DNA of 64,000 bases from the NCBI GenBank assembly GCA_015075425.1, contig JABTUL010000001.1, positions 186,001 through 250,000 on the forward strand, in the 5' to 3' direction. The position numbers were made by a program, and so were the translations under genes. Shown here piece after piece: positions 26,703-34,953 of the stretch. Source of the stretch: Spirochaetales bacterium (GTDB lineage Bacteria; Spirochaetota; Leptospiria; Leptospirales; Leptonemataceae). Positions within the stretch are counted from its first letter, which is position 1. Each line of letters starts with the position of its first letter. The notes below the pieces were generated by a model that made no database searches, had not been told where the DNA came from, and saw only the letters and a program-made list of their open reading frames with translations.

Positions 26703-28042
26703 ACCCCCTGCTCCAGTACAGTCTGAAGGCTTTGATTGCGGTCTCGCCGATTGTTTTGCTTTATTTTTATTATCTGAGGAATTTTGTATTTCACCAGTCA
26801 GCCGCAGAGCGAATCCGTTACCTGGCCCTGGGTATTTTTTCCAGCAGTATCTGTATTCTACTTCAATTCGCGCTTCCGCGTTTTGAGTCCGACTGGTATG
26901 ATGCTTTTGTAGCGGCTGCCCTTGTGGAAGAGGGGGTGCGCTTCTTAATGATATATTTTCGTGTTCGTTACAGTTCCGCTAACTTTACCGCCATAAAAGG
27001 GATATTTGATTCCATTTTGCTGGGCCTTGGGTTTTCTTTTGCGGAGAATCTGCACTATGCGTTGACTTCGTCCGGATATGTGATTTTGCTGCGCTGTATC
27101 AGTTCGGTACCGCTCCATGTCATCGCTTCCGGTATCATGGGGTATTTTGTTTCTTATCATTATCTTCTCCGCGCGGACCCGCATTTTCTTTCTCGCAGAA
27201 GAGTGGCCCTTTTATGGGCTTTTGGTATCCCCTACATCATTCATGCGATCTTTGACTTTCTTTTATTTTCAGGAGGTCGGTCTAATTACGTGGTGCCGCT
27301 GATTTTGATTGGTGGCTATCTGCTCCTCGACTACTATGTGTCTCGCGGCAGGACACTTTTTGGCCGTGACCTGCTTGAAGTTCTGGAGATTGACGCCGAC
27401 GAATCTGAAATCATTGAAAGACAGAGAGATTATGAGAAATGGATCAATTTTACCCAGGCCCAGGAACCGGCGCGCCTGTCTGTCTTTATGCGCGGCTGGA
27501 GCCGATTTTCCGTTGTTTTGATGCTGGGGCTGTGTCTTTTTGCTGGAGGAACGTTTTTCTGGCTGACAGATGTGCGCGAATTTATGGGCATGAATCAGGA
27601 GATACTGTTGTCTTTACTGGTTTTAATGCCGCTGGCAATCGCTACTATCATTTTTATTACAGACAAATTGAATACTCTTTACATACGACAGTATCTGGTT
27701 CGCCTTCCAGGAGGAGCTATGGTTTCTATTAGAAATGACCGGCTGGATTTAGAAACAATTTCCCTGGATGTTCATCCGCGCGGAATTTTTATCAATGAAA
27801 ATGATAGAATGGAAGTGGGCGATCGGCTGGATGTAACGTTTTACCAGGGTTCCAACCGGATTCGCCTTCCGGCCCGGGTGAGTTTTCTAAATCGCGGCAT
27901 GAACCAACTGCCTCAGGGGGCGTTACTACAGTTTACGCGGTTGAGCGCCCGATTTATTTTTTTTCGCTGGAAGTTTTACTTCAATAAAATCTGGAACCGA
28001 ATCAAATACAACTACAGACATGTGTTCCGCGGGCGGCCCTGA
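26699..28042 (+). CDS. PrsW-like intramembrane protease fused to a PilZ-like domain
   Basis: 447 residues, TTG start overlapping the preceding stop. About eight N-terminal membrane helices carry the PrsW signature residues: Glu77-Glu78 (LVEEGVRF), Glu116 (FSFAENLHYAL), His140 (SVPLHVIASG) and His182/Asp186 (IIHAIFDF). PrsW cleaves anti-sigma factors in Bacillus. After two more helices (about 270-320) a C-terminal beta domain (LDVHPRGIFINENDRM, GDRLDVTFY, LPARVSFLN) resembles PilZ, but lacks a clear RxxxR, so c-di-GMP binding is doubtful. The combination suggests proteolysis controlled by a second messenger; inference. Confidence 0.8.
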   Translation: MNPLLQYSLKALIAVSPIVLLYFYYLRNFVFHQSAAERIRYLALGIFSSSICILLQFALPRFESDWYDAFVAAALVEEGVRFLMIYFRVRYSSANFTAIKGIFDSILLGLGFSFAENLHYALTSSGYVILLRCISSVPLHVIASGIMGYFVSYHYLLRADPHFLSRRRVALLWAFGIPYIIHAIFDFLLFSGGRSNYVVPLILIGGYLLLDYYVSRGRTLFGRDLLEVLEIDADESEIIERQRDYEKWINFTQAQEPARLSVFMRGWSRFSVVLMLGLCLFAGGTFFWLTDVREFMGMNQEILLSLLVLMPLAIATIIFITDKLNTLYIRQYLVRLPGGAMVSIRNDRLDLETISLDVHPRGIFINENDRMEVGDRLDVTFYQGSNRIRLPARVSFLNRGMNQLPQGALLQFTRLSARFIFFRWKFYFNKIWNRIKYNYRHVFRGRP

Positions 28043-28043
28043 A

Positions 28044-29078
28044 ATGCGCGCAGTCTACCAGGAAAAATACGGCACGGTTCATGATCTGACAGTCCGGGAG
28101 ATGCCCGATCCCCGACCCGAGAAAGGGCAGGTGCTTGTGCGGGTAAAGGCTTCCTGCGTTCACCCGGATGTGTGGCATGTGGTAACCGGTCAGCCAGGTA
28201 TTTTGCGCTGGATGGGCGCCGGATACAGTCGTCCGCGTTGTCCGATTCCCGGGATTGACATGGCCGGTGTTGTTGTTGGACGCGGAGAATCGGCACGGCG
28301 TTTTTCAGAAGGCGATGCTGTTTTTGGCGAAACGATTCCGGCAATGCAATGGGTCAATGGCGGTGCCTGGGCGGAACTCGTTTGTGTCAATGAAGAGCAA
28401 CTGGCGAGGAAGCCGTCGGCGATGTCTTTTGAGGAGGCAGCGGGAATTCCCGCCGCCGGCTACATTGCCTGGATGAACCTGGGCTGTGGCCGGTTGGTTG
28501 GAGACGGCGCATCTGTTCTGGTCAATGGTGCGGCGGGTGGAGTTGGAATGCTGGCCGCACAGATTTGCCAGGCCCTGGGTGCAGAGGTCACGGTTGTGGA
28601 CCACAGGGAAAAGCGAGCTTTTCTGTCGGCACTGGGTCTTAAAGACTTCATCGATTTTACAACGACGGACTTCACAGCCACTGGCAGGCAGTACGACCTG
28701 GTATTTGATGTGCCCGGTAACTTTTCGTATCGGAAATGTTTACAGGCAGTCAAAGAGAAAGGCAAATATGTTTTGATTGGCCATCAGCAGTTCGGTCATA
28801 CGGGCAGCGGCTATTTCGGGCTAATCCCGTTTATGATCGGCCTTAGCTTGCGCGGTTTATGGAATCCCCGGCTGCGTGCATCGTTACAGATGCCGCCAAA
28901 ACCAGCGGTGATGGCGAAGCTCGCCGATTTTGCCGCAGAGGGTAAGCTGCGCGCACCTGTTGCCAGAGTATTTTCTCTGGAAGAAGCCGGGCGGGCCCTG
29001 GACTATTTACGTGCACCGGAGGCTCCGGGTAAGGTGATACTTGGAATTCCTGTATCTCCCCGCCATGGGCAGCTCTAA
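28044..29078 (+). CDS. MDR-family NAD(P)-dependent alcohol dehydrogenase/quinone reductase
   Basis: 344 residues from the ATG at 28044, right after the PrsW stop. Medium-chain dehydrogenase fold: N-terminal MRAVYQEKYGTV, the substrate region PGIDMAGVVVG, the nucleotide-binding motif VLVNGAAGGVGMLAAQIC and the tail GKVILGI. The zinc-ligand cysteine set of classical alcohol dehydrogenases is missing, so a zinc-free quinone-oxidoreductase-like enzyme is more likely. Substrate unknown. Confidence 0.88.
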   Translation: MRAVYQEKYGTVHDLTVREMPDPRPEKGQVLVRVKASCVHPDVWHVVTGQPGILRWMGAGYSRPRCPIPGIDMAGVVVGRGESARRFSEGDAVFGETIPAMQWVNGGAWAELVCVNEEQLARKPSAMSFEEAAGIPAAGYIAWMNLGCGRLVGDGASVLVNGAAGGVGMLAAQICQALGAEVTVVDHREKRAFLSALGLKDFIDFTTTDFTATGRQYDLVFDVPGNFSYRKCLQAVKEKGKYVLIGHQQFGHTGSGYFGLIPFMIGLSLRGLWNPRLRASLQMPPKPAVMAKLADFAAEGKLRAPVARVFSLEEAGRALDYLRAPEAPGKVILGIPVSPRHGQL

Positions 29079-29084
29079 GAAACC

Positions 29085-29951
29085 TCATTGATACTTGGAT
29101 GCTATCCGACTCTTATCCGGATAAAACATCGGCTCGTTTAGTGCCTCAATATATTCAATCGCGGTAAACTCTGCCTGGTGCACGACATCGTCACCGTTGA
29201 ATAAGTCACCGGCTGATTGCCGATGGGCTACTGGAATGCCATCCACCATTCGTGTATCGCCGTAGTACATGGCTCCGACCATCCAGTGGCCCATATCACG
29301 AATGGTATAGTCCACCCTGTCAAGGTAACCAGTCTTCTTATTTATATAAATAACATACTGGTCAATATTTTCTAAAGGCTCAGCCTGTTCCCAGGTGATG
29401 AAGACTGTATCATAATGAGAGCCATTCATTTCTCTCTCTCCCGCGAAGGCAATGACCTCCCCTTCAATAATGCGGTAGGGCAATTGGGTGAAATAGGAAT
29501 AGGTGGGCAGCCAGAACCAGATATCATTGTCTTTCTCAAACATTATCTCGCCGTCGGCGGACTTTTTATACGTTGCCCAGTTCTGGATACCCCAGATTTC
29601 TCCTTTTGCCGGTTCATCAAGAAATTCAAGGAACGAATCGTCTTTGCCCAACACCATGGACAGGCGCACTCTGTGATCGTTCTCAGGCCAGGGCATGGCC
29701 AGTATCCTTGGCATCAAGGCCGGCCAATGGTCTTTATACTCGACTACCAGAGCTTTCTTCGATTGCCACAAATCACGGCGATAGGTTTTTTGCAGTTGCT
29801 CAATGAGTTGCTTGCCCCGGGTGACTTCTTCCTCAGAAATTCCATCTTTGATGGAATCGGGTCGCAAATCCGAGATACTGCATGATGACAGCAGAAAGAT
29901 GAAGAAGGAGAATGGCGCCAGGAGAAGGGTTCGATTGTTTTTCTGGTTCAT
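29085..29951 (-). CDS. Lipoprotein, unknown
   Basis: 288 residues from the ATG at 29951. Signal and lipobox: LLLAPFSFFIFLLSSCSIS. The ribosome site AAGGAGG ends only one base before this ATG, closer than normal. The mature protein is rich in aromatic residues (IWFWLPTYSYFTQLPYRIIE) and ends with a beta-like domain (YVIYINKKTGYLDRVDYTIRD) of the type found in outer-membrane lipoprotein folds. Not recognised. Confidence 0.7.
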   Translation of the reverse strand: MNQKNNRTLLLAPFSFFIFLLSSCSISDLRPDSIKDGISEEEVTRGKQLIEQLQKTYRRDLWQSKKALVVEYKDHWPALMPRILAMPWPENDHRVRLSMVLGKDDSFLEFLDEPAKGEIWGIQNWATYKKSADGEIMFEKDNDIWFWLPTYSYFTQLPYRIIEGEVIAFAGEREMNGSHYDTVFITWEQAEPLENIDQYVIYINKKTGYLDRVDYTIRDMGHWMVGAMYYGDTRMVDGIPVAHRQSAGDLFNGDDVVHQAEFTAIEYIEALNEPMFYPDKSRIASKYQ

Positions 29952-29976
29952 ACCTCCTTCGTCGAGCTTGCGGTAT

Positions 29977-29996
29977 ATGTATTGCAATTTTTTTCA
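29977..29996. repeat. Left copy of 20-bp direct repeat
   Basis: ATGTATTGCAATTTTTTTCA occurs here and again at 32464-32484 with one extra T. The pair brackets the two accessory-looking genes 30146-32441. Confidence 0.55.
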
Positions 29997-30145
29997 CCGG
30001 CAAATGATATGCTGTGGAATCTAACGGAATCAATTATTTGAGGTCCGGTCGGTTTTTTTGTTGATAAGTATCCGTTCCCCGTATATTGTAGCTTTCGGGG
30101 GCGGGCCAAACATTTACTTAATCTCCCGGAAGGCATTTCTGTCCT

Positions 30146-31087
30146 ATGACTCAACCAAAGAAAGCGCCCTGGCATTATGTAATCTTTGGGATTTTAAATT
30201 CGATCTACGCGCTGGCGGCGTTTCTCTTTGCCGCTGCAGGGATTGCTGCGCTAAAGGAAGGACAGCAACTCGATGGATTGCTGCTTGCGACCGGCCTGAT
30301 TGTCGCCGGGCTATGGCTGATCAGCACTTCTGTAGTCTGCATTCGCGGCCAGAAAGAAGGCTCGGCCATGCTGGCCATACAAATCTTGATTCTACTGGCC
30401 GTAGCTGGCTACTTGATGACCCTTGCAAATGATTCAGAAAAGACAGCATTAGCTCTCGTTTTGGGACTTATCTTGTTGCCGCCAGTCTTTCTGAACGCTG
30501 TCTTCCTCGCATTCCCTGGAAGCTGGAGAGCCAGCGGCGGCTTTCTGAACGCGTTCAGCCGGCCGGTAATCATCGGCGCGTCACTTGCGTTGGCCATCCC
30601 GGCGCTGACTTATCTGTATGGTCTCTTTGCCAGGAAGGAAGTTACCCTGATCCCTCCGCGCATATTCGCTAGCTCTGAACTCAGAAAGTATCCGGCACGA
30701 GACGCCTCCGATGAAGACTTTCTGACCTGGTGGACTCCAGCCAGGCGCTCCGGCATCAATGAATGGATTAAGCTGGAATTCGATGAATTCAGGGAAGTGG
30801 AAGAAATTCGACTGCTGGCTGGAGCGCACCATAAGGCCCATCCTGAATACGGAGATTTATATACGGCAAACAGTCGCCTGAAATCTGGAGAGATTGTTCT
30901 CACTGGAGAAGAAAAGATTCCGTTTGAGCTGGAGGATAAAAACGAATTGCAGAGCATCGATTTGGGCGGGAAAAAAACACGTTCGCTTAAAATCATTATC
31001 CACAGCACTTTCAAAGGAGAGCGCTGGGATGATCTGTGTATCTCGCACATTGAAGTCGTTGGCAATGAATATATTTTCAAACGCTAA
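30146..31087 (+). CDS. Polytopic membrane protein with NADase-type glycan-binding-like domain
   Basis: 313 residues. The first 165 residues hold about five membrane helices (YALAAFLFAAAGIAAL, LALVLGLILLPPVFLNAVFL). The C-terminal part resembles the discoidin-like NADase-type glycan-binding domain: TWWTPARRSGINEWIKLEF, VEEIRLLAGAHHK, SLKIIIHSTFKGERWDDLC and ISHIEVVG. The family is known from genes near bacterial NADases and surface proteins. Overlaps the SH3 lipoprotein gene by 23 bp. Domain assignment is by pattern. Confidence 0.7.
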   Translation: MTQPKKAPWHYVIFGILNSIYALAAFLFAAAGIAALKEGQQLDGLLLATGLIVAGLWLISTSVVCIRGQKEGSAMLAIQILILLAVAGYLMTLANDSEKTALALVLGLILLPPVFLNAVFLAFPGSWRASGGFLNAFSRPVIIGASLALAIPALTYLYGLFARKEVTLIPPRIFASSELRKYPARDASDEDFLTWWTPARRSGINEWIKLEFDEFREVEEIRLLAGAHHKAHPEYGDLYTANSRLKSGEIVLTGEEKIPFELEDKNELQSIDLGGKKTRSLKIIIHSTFKGERWDDLCISHIEVVGNEYIFKR

Positions 31088-32441
31088 CCTGCTCCTTTGC
31101 GTCACTTTCCTGAGTTGCGCCAAACATTTCGACGCTTGGGCTCTCGAAGAGTTGCGCCTTCAAAAGGAGCCCAAGCAGGCAAGCGAAGTGGTCGCCTTGC
31201 TGAAGCCTGGTGAAAGGTTTTCACTGCAGGAATCGCCCCAAAAAAAACAGGATTGGTTTGAAGTATCCTTTAGGAATGAAAGGGGTTTTTTGGCGTACGA
31301 TGCGATAAACAGCGATAAAGTAATCATTATGTTACCGGAGGATGACACAGCAGGTAGCGTCACCGTCCCCGTTTTGATGGTGCGCGAAGCACCTTTACTC
31401 GGGGCAAAGGTCATAGGGCAACTGGAAGAGGGCGAAATCGTCGAAATAAAAGAGCAGTCGCGATTCGGAGCATCTATCCGGGGAGTGAACGGTCAGTGGC
31501 TAAAAATTATCTTGGCGGATGGAAGAAACGGCTACGCTTTTGGCGGGTACATGGAAAAGGGGAAAAAGGACGAGTTGCTTGCTCTGCAAAAATCAGGCTT
31601 TGTGAAAATAAAAGGCTTTGTGCGCTTTGGCGTCCCAAACCCCAAGTTTTATAAAGATCCTGAATCGCTCCGATTGGATCCGGAGCAAAAATTTGGCCTG
31701 CACAGCTTTAATGGCTACATTGCGCAAATTTCCGAAAAGAGGGTCATCAATAAACAAACGTACTTCCGCATTAACGAATATATTTGTCCCGGAGCGGAAA
31801 ATTGCCGCAACATTGATGTATGGGTTAGTGATAAGGAGGCGCGCTACATCGCTGATATCTTTCTGGAAACAAAGCGTAAATTTAATGGGTTGGTTCCCCA
31901 AACGGGGTTAGCCCAAATCAACGCTGCTATGGACGGCAAGCTCAATGTGGAAGAGCTCAACTGCCGCACTGCAAAGACTACGGGCGGTTTGCTGCATATT
32001 TGTACGACCAGAAATTTTAATGGAAGCGGACCTGTTATGCATTTTGCCCTGTTTAGCACAGGTAACCGGGCCAGCCTGTTGAAACATGGCCACACAGACC
32101 GATATCTTGGCCAGACCGAAGTTATCGATTTAGACAATGATGGACTGCATGAATTCTACGCCTTTGATTTTCCGTTTGCAATGGGGGAGCCTGTTCGGCT
32201 GTATGTATATTGCATTGCGAATACCGTTCAGCAGCCAGTTTTCTCTGCTTTTATTCCGGATCCGAACGCGTATGAATTCAATCCACCTTATCTGACGCTA
32301 AGGCTCCGTGCCGACTCATGGCATTATGATGAGGACCTGCCGAGTTATCCTTTTGGAATACCTGGTAATGAAAGGCATTTCAAGTTTGAAGGCTGTAGCT
32401 TCAAAGAAGTGCAGGACCGGCAGTTGAAAATCAAAGCCTGA
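31065..32441 (+). CDS. SH3-domain lipoprotein
   Basis: 458 residues from the ATG at 31065, inside the end of the previous gene; upstream in-frame starts would overlap it more. Lipoprotein signal NLLLCVTFLSCAK. Bacterial SH3-like repeats are seen twice (ASEVVALLKPGERFSLQES, and VLMVREAPLLGAKVIGQLEE with WLKIILADGRNGYAFGGYM). The C-terminal half has an aspartate-rich strand (EVIDLDNDGLHEFYAF). Probably an envelope protein that binds cell-wall material; no enzyme motif. Confidence 0.72.
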   Translation: MNIFSNANLLLCVTFLSCAKHFDAWALEELRLQKEPKQASEVVALLKPGERFSLQESPQKKQDWFEVSFRNERGFLAYDAINSDKVIIMLPEDDTAGSVTVPVLMVREAPLLGAKVIGQLEEGEIVEIKEQSRFGASIRGVNGQWLKIILADGRNGYAFGGYMEKGKKDELLALQKSGFVKIKGFVRFGVPNPKFYKDPESLRLDPEQKFGLHSFNGYIAQISEKRVINKQTYFRINEYICPGAENCRNIDVWVSDKEARYIADIFLETKRKFNGLVPQTGLAQINAAMDGKLNVEELNCRTAKTTGGLLHICTTRNFNGSGPVMHFALFSTGNRASLLKHGHTDRYLGQTEVIDLDNDGLHEFYAFDFPFAMGEPVRLYVYCIANTVQQPVFSAFIPDPNAYEFNPPYLTLRLRADSWHYDEDLPSYPFGIPGNERHFKFEGCSFKEVQDRQLKIKA

Positions 32442-32463
32442 ATGAACCAAGGATCCAGGACCG

Positions 32464-32484
32464 ATGTATTGCAATTTTTTTTCA
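32464..32484. repeat. Right copy of 20-bp direct repeat
   Basis: Matches 29977-29996 except for one additional T in the T-run. It lies between the convergent SH3 lipoprotein and hydrolase genes. Confidence 0.55.
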
Positions 32485-32492
32485 GGAAATCC

Positions 32493-33317
32493 TCAGGTGC
32501 CAGAGTTGAAAAACTTTCCAAGAACCTCTGCGACTGCCTCGGGCTGATCTTCCTGCAAAAAATGGCCGCAGCCCTCTATCGCTGTTGTGCGCACATCGGC
32601 TAAATCTTTCTCGAGCCGATTCACGGTCTTAGCAATATCAGGAAGAATAGAATCCTGAGTGCCGTACAGAATCTGAACCGGGCATTGAATATTTTTCAAT
32701 CTGCCAGCGATCAGCGCAAAGCCTCTGGGATTCAATCCAATGCCCGCTTTGATCAGGGCCTGGCGCGCTTCCTCCGATTCAAAAGGGGCGGTTGTGCCCG
32801 TAAACATTTCCGCTGTGCGCCTGCTTTTATCGCGGATGCCCATTCGCATGCCAAGTCTGATCCCGGCCGGGGATACCAGGAACTCTTTTATGAACGGCAG
32901 ACGTAAAGACGTCACAAAGAGCACGACGGCCCACGACAATTGCGGGTAAACCAGCGTATTCAGAATCGCAAGTTTTTCAAGGCGTTCCGGATGAGCCGTG
33001 GCCCAGAAGAGGCCCACCGGACCTCCCAGATCATGTACCGCGAGTCCGGTCTTCTTAATATTGAGTGTGTCCAGAAATTCGTTTATAATATCGCTAAAAA
33101 AACGAAAACTATAAACACGATCCAGCGGTTTATCGGATTTTCCAAAACCAGGCAGATCGAGGGCAATAGTTCTGCGACCGCGTGCAATTTCCGGTATAAT
33201 ATTTCGCCATAAGAAAGAAGAGGTGGGCCAGCCATGCAACAGAAGCACCGGGTCGCCCGAACCCGATTCCAGGTAGTGCAATGTAAGGCCTTTAACAGTT
33301 ATGAACTTACTTTCCAT
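32493..33317 (-). CDS. Alpha/beta hydrolase (haloalkane dehalogenase / epoxide hydrolase-like)
   Basis: 274 residues. The oxyanion block is LLHGWPTSSFLWRNII and the nucleophile elbow is AVHDLGGPVG with an aspartate, as in haloalkane dehalogenases and epoxide hydrolases. The catalytic histidine is in IEGCGHFLQEDQPE. The Asn that binds halide in DhaA-type dehalogenases is replaced by Trp in HGWPT, so dehalogenase activity cannot be assumed. Confidence 0.85.
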   Translation of the reverse strand: MESKFITVKGLTLHYLESGSGDPVLLLHGWPTSSFLWRNIIPEIARGRRTIALDLPGFGKSDKPLDRVYSFRFFSDIINEFLDTLNIKKTGLAVHDLGGPVGLFWATAHPERLEKLAILNTLVYPQLSWAVVLFVTSLRLPFIKEFLVSPAGIRLGMRMGIRDKSRRTAEMFTGTTAPFESEEARQALIKAGIGLNPRGFALIAGRLKNIQCPVQILYGTQDSILPDIAKTVNRLEKDLADVRTTAIEGCGHFLQEDQPEAVAEVLGKFFNSGT

Positions 33318-33439
33318 GACTTCCTGTTCTGGGACCCGATTTTAAGTTTCAATAGCGCACGGCAAACTGCGCTGGAAATCTCGTGGATACGGATGGATGA
33401 GGGAGCAAGATCAGGGCGGTCTTCATCAGTCATTGGAAT

Positions 33440-33462
33440 ACTGGACAAAAATAGTGTCCAGT
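33440..33462. promoter_or_regulatory. Inverted repeat in the hydrolase/propeller divergent region
   Basis: ACTGGACA and TGTCCAGT form an 8-bp perfect dyad around 7 bases, midway between the divergent starts at 33317 and 33557. It looks like an operator for a dimeric repressor. No regulator gene adjoins it. The remaining 239-bp gap shows no convincing ORF. Confidence 0.45.
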
Positions 33463-33556
33463 CGGAAATATTAGCCTTTCCATATGGAACCGGAAAGCTC
33501 TGGCAGGCAATATTTTCAGTTGCTTTCATCGTCTCCTGCAACAGGAAGGATAGCCT

Positions 33557-34630
33557 ATGTTCCGTTTGAATTCATTTAAGTCCCCCTGGATTTTGATTTT
33601 CAGCCTGGGGTTGTCCACCCACTGCCAGGTTCTGTCTGTTGATTGTCTGCAATTTGATCCATCGTGTAATCCCTGGGCCAGTCAATTGCTTTATACTCTC
33701 CCTTCTGCTCAGGCTACAGTGCCGGTGCTTGTAGCAGTCGGGGACACTGGCCTGGCTTTTTATTCTAAAGACAAAGGGCAAACCTGGCAGAGTAGCGGTT
33801 CAACCGGTGTGGGTGTTGTTTTGAATGAAGTCGCTCAGGGTCCTGATGGCAATTTTCTGGCCGTGGGCGATTCGGGGACCATTATTACTGACTGGAACCC
33901 AACTTCCTTGAGCTGGTCGCAGATAAGCATTGGTCTGACCGGGTTGGGAGGTCTGGCGAATGGTCCGGGCGCGGATGGGCAGACCTATCGCGTGGCTACC
34001 GGTCCGGGTGAAGTCTGGTACTCGACAGACGGGCAGGACTGGAATCAAAACAGTGCCCTGTCGGGGCTCACTGCGATTCGCAAAGCTGAATATTCCCTGG
34101 GTAAGTTCATAGTCGTTGGAAACGATGGCTCGAGTGAAGTATCCGTTACCTCGACAACGCCGGAGAGCTCCTGGGATGCTCCGGATAACCTTCCCGTTGG
34201 TGCCGCCGCGTACCAGCGGATGACAACTTTTAATGGAAGGGTGATAATTCTCGAGAGTGGATTGGCCATAACCATTGGAGCGTATTCTTCTGATGGAAAA
34301 AACTGGACGGACATTGGTAACGGTGGAGGTGCCGGCCAGAATCGTTTGTTTGGTGTTGCCTGTAGCAATAGTTTGTGTGTGGCGGTGGGTGGAGCCGGTG
34401 GGGCTGAAGGGGCCACTTCAACCGATGGCCTGAACTGGAACTCTTTTATGATCAACGGTCCATTGATGATGGCTGACGTAGTGCATGTGGAAGGGCAGTT
34501 TATCGCTGTGGGAAGTTCGGGGAATGCCTACATTTCTTCCGACGGTAGTGATGGATCCTGGCAAACGGTAACAGTGGATCCAGGCAGCTCCAACCTCAAA
34601 GCCGTAGCTCTGGGATACGTGAAACCGTGA
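33557..34630 (+). CDS. Exported BNR/beta-propeller-like protein
   Basis: 357 residues with a signal region (WILIFSLGLSTHCQVLS) followed by a Cys-rich stretch (VDCLQFDPSCNPWASQLLY) that resembles the N-terminus of leptospiral surface lipoproteins. Four to five repeats with BNR-type sialidase boxes follow (FYSKDKGQTWQSSG, WYSTDGQDWNQNS, YSSDGKNWTDIG, STDGLNWNSF). These predict a photosystem-II-assembly-factor-like or sialidase-like propeller, with no catalytic residues identified. Ribosome site AGGAAGG before the ATG. Confidence 0.8.
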   Translation: MFRLNSFKSPWILIFSLGLSTHCQVLSVDCLQFDPSCNPWASQLLYTLPSAQATVPVLVAVGDTGLAFYSKDKGQTWQSSGSTGVGVVLNEVAQGPDGNFLAVGDSGTIITDWNPTSLSWSQISIGLTGLGGLANGPGADGQTYRVATGPGEVWYSTDGQDWNQNSALSGLTAIRKAEYSLGKFIVVGNDGSSEVSVTSTTPESSWDAPDNLPVGAAAYQRMTTFNGRVIILESGLAITIGAYSSDGKNWTDIGNGGGAGQNRLFGVACSNSLCVAVGGAGGAEGATSTDGLNWNSFMINGPLMMADVVHVEGQFIAVGSSGNAYISSDGSDGSWQTVTVDPGSSNLKAVALGYVKP

Positions 34631-34631
34631 C

Positions 34632-34940
34632 TTATTGTTGAGCGCAATAGAGGTAGCCGGGTGAAGTGCAGGCCTGTGTTGTCAGATCGAAAGCTGCGTA
34701 AGTGGTATCAATGGGGCTACCATAATACCCGGAAGGTCCGGGCCCTGTAGTCCAGTCCAGACAGGTGTTCCCTGATTGAACCTCCCAGATGTCCTCTCCG
34801 TTCACCCGGATCCCGGTCCACACAGAGACAAGGGTTGAGTCCGGTGAGGTAGTAAGATTTCCGGTGGCCACAGAAAAGACAGCGGCAGCGTTTGTGACGC
34901 CGATGACTGTGGCTCCATCAGGGCGGCGATACTCCTCAAA
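34632..34940 (-). pseudogene. DUF1554 domain C-terminal remnant
   Basis: About 100 codons on the minus strand encode YRRPDGATVIGVTNAAAV, VSVWTGIRVNGEDIW, SGNTCLDWTTGPG and ACTSPGYLYCAQQ, the C-terminal half of the leptospiral DUF1554 (lectin-like) domain with its paired cysteines. The N-terminal half and any signal peptide are missing: upstream this frame runs into the HDOD gene. I read it as a truncated surface-protein gene left after a rearrangement. Confidence 0.7.
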
Positions 34941-34953
34941 AAGGGAAATCTTG

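Noticed and set aside
32493..33317. Haloalkane dehalogenase call
   Set aside because: The nucleophile aspartate is right but the halide-binding Asn is Trp in HGWPT; named only as a broad alpha/beta hydrolase.
33234..33569. Possible small ORF upstream of the propeller gene
   Set aside because: Overlaps the hydrolase start and the propeller ribosome site, and has no recognisable composition; the dyad at 33440 explains the region better.
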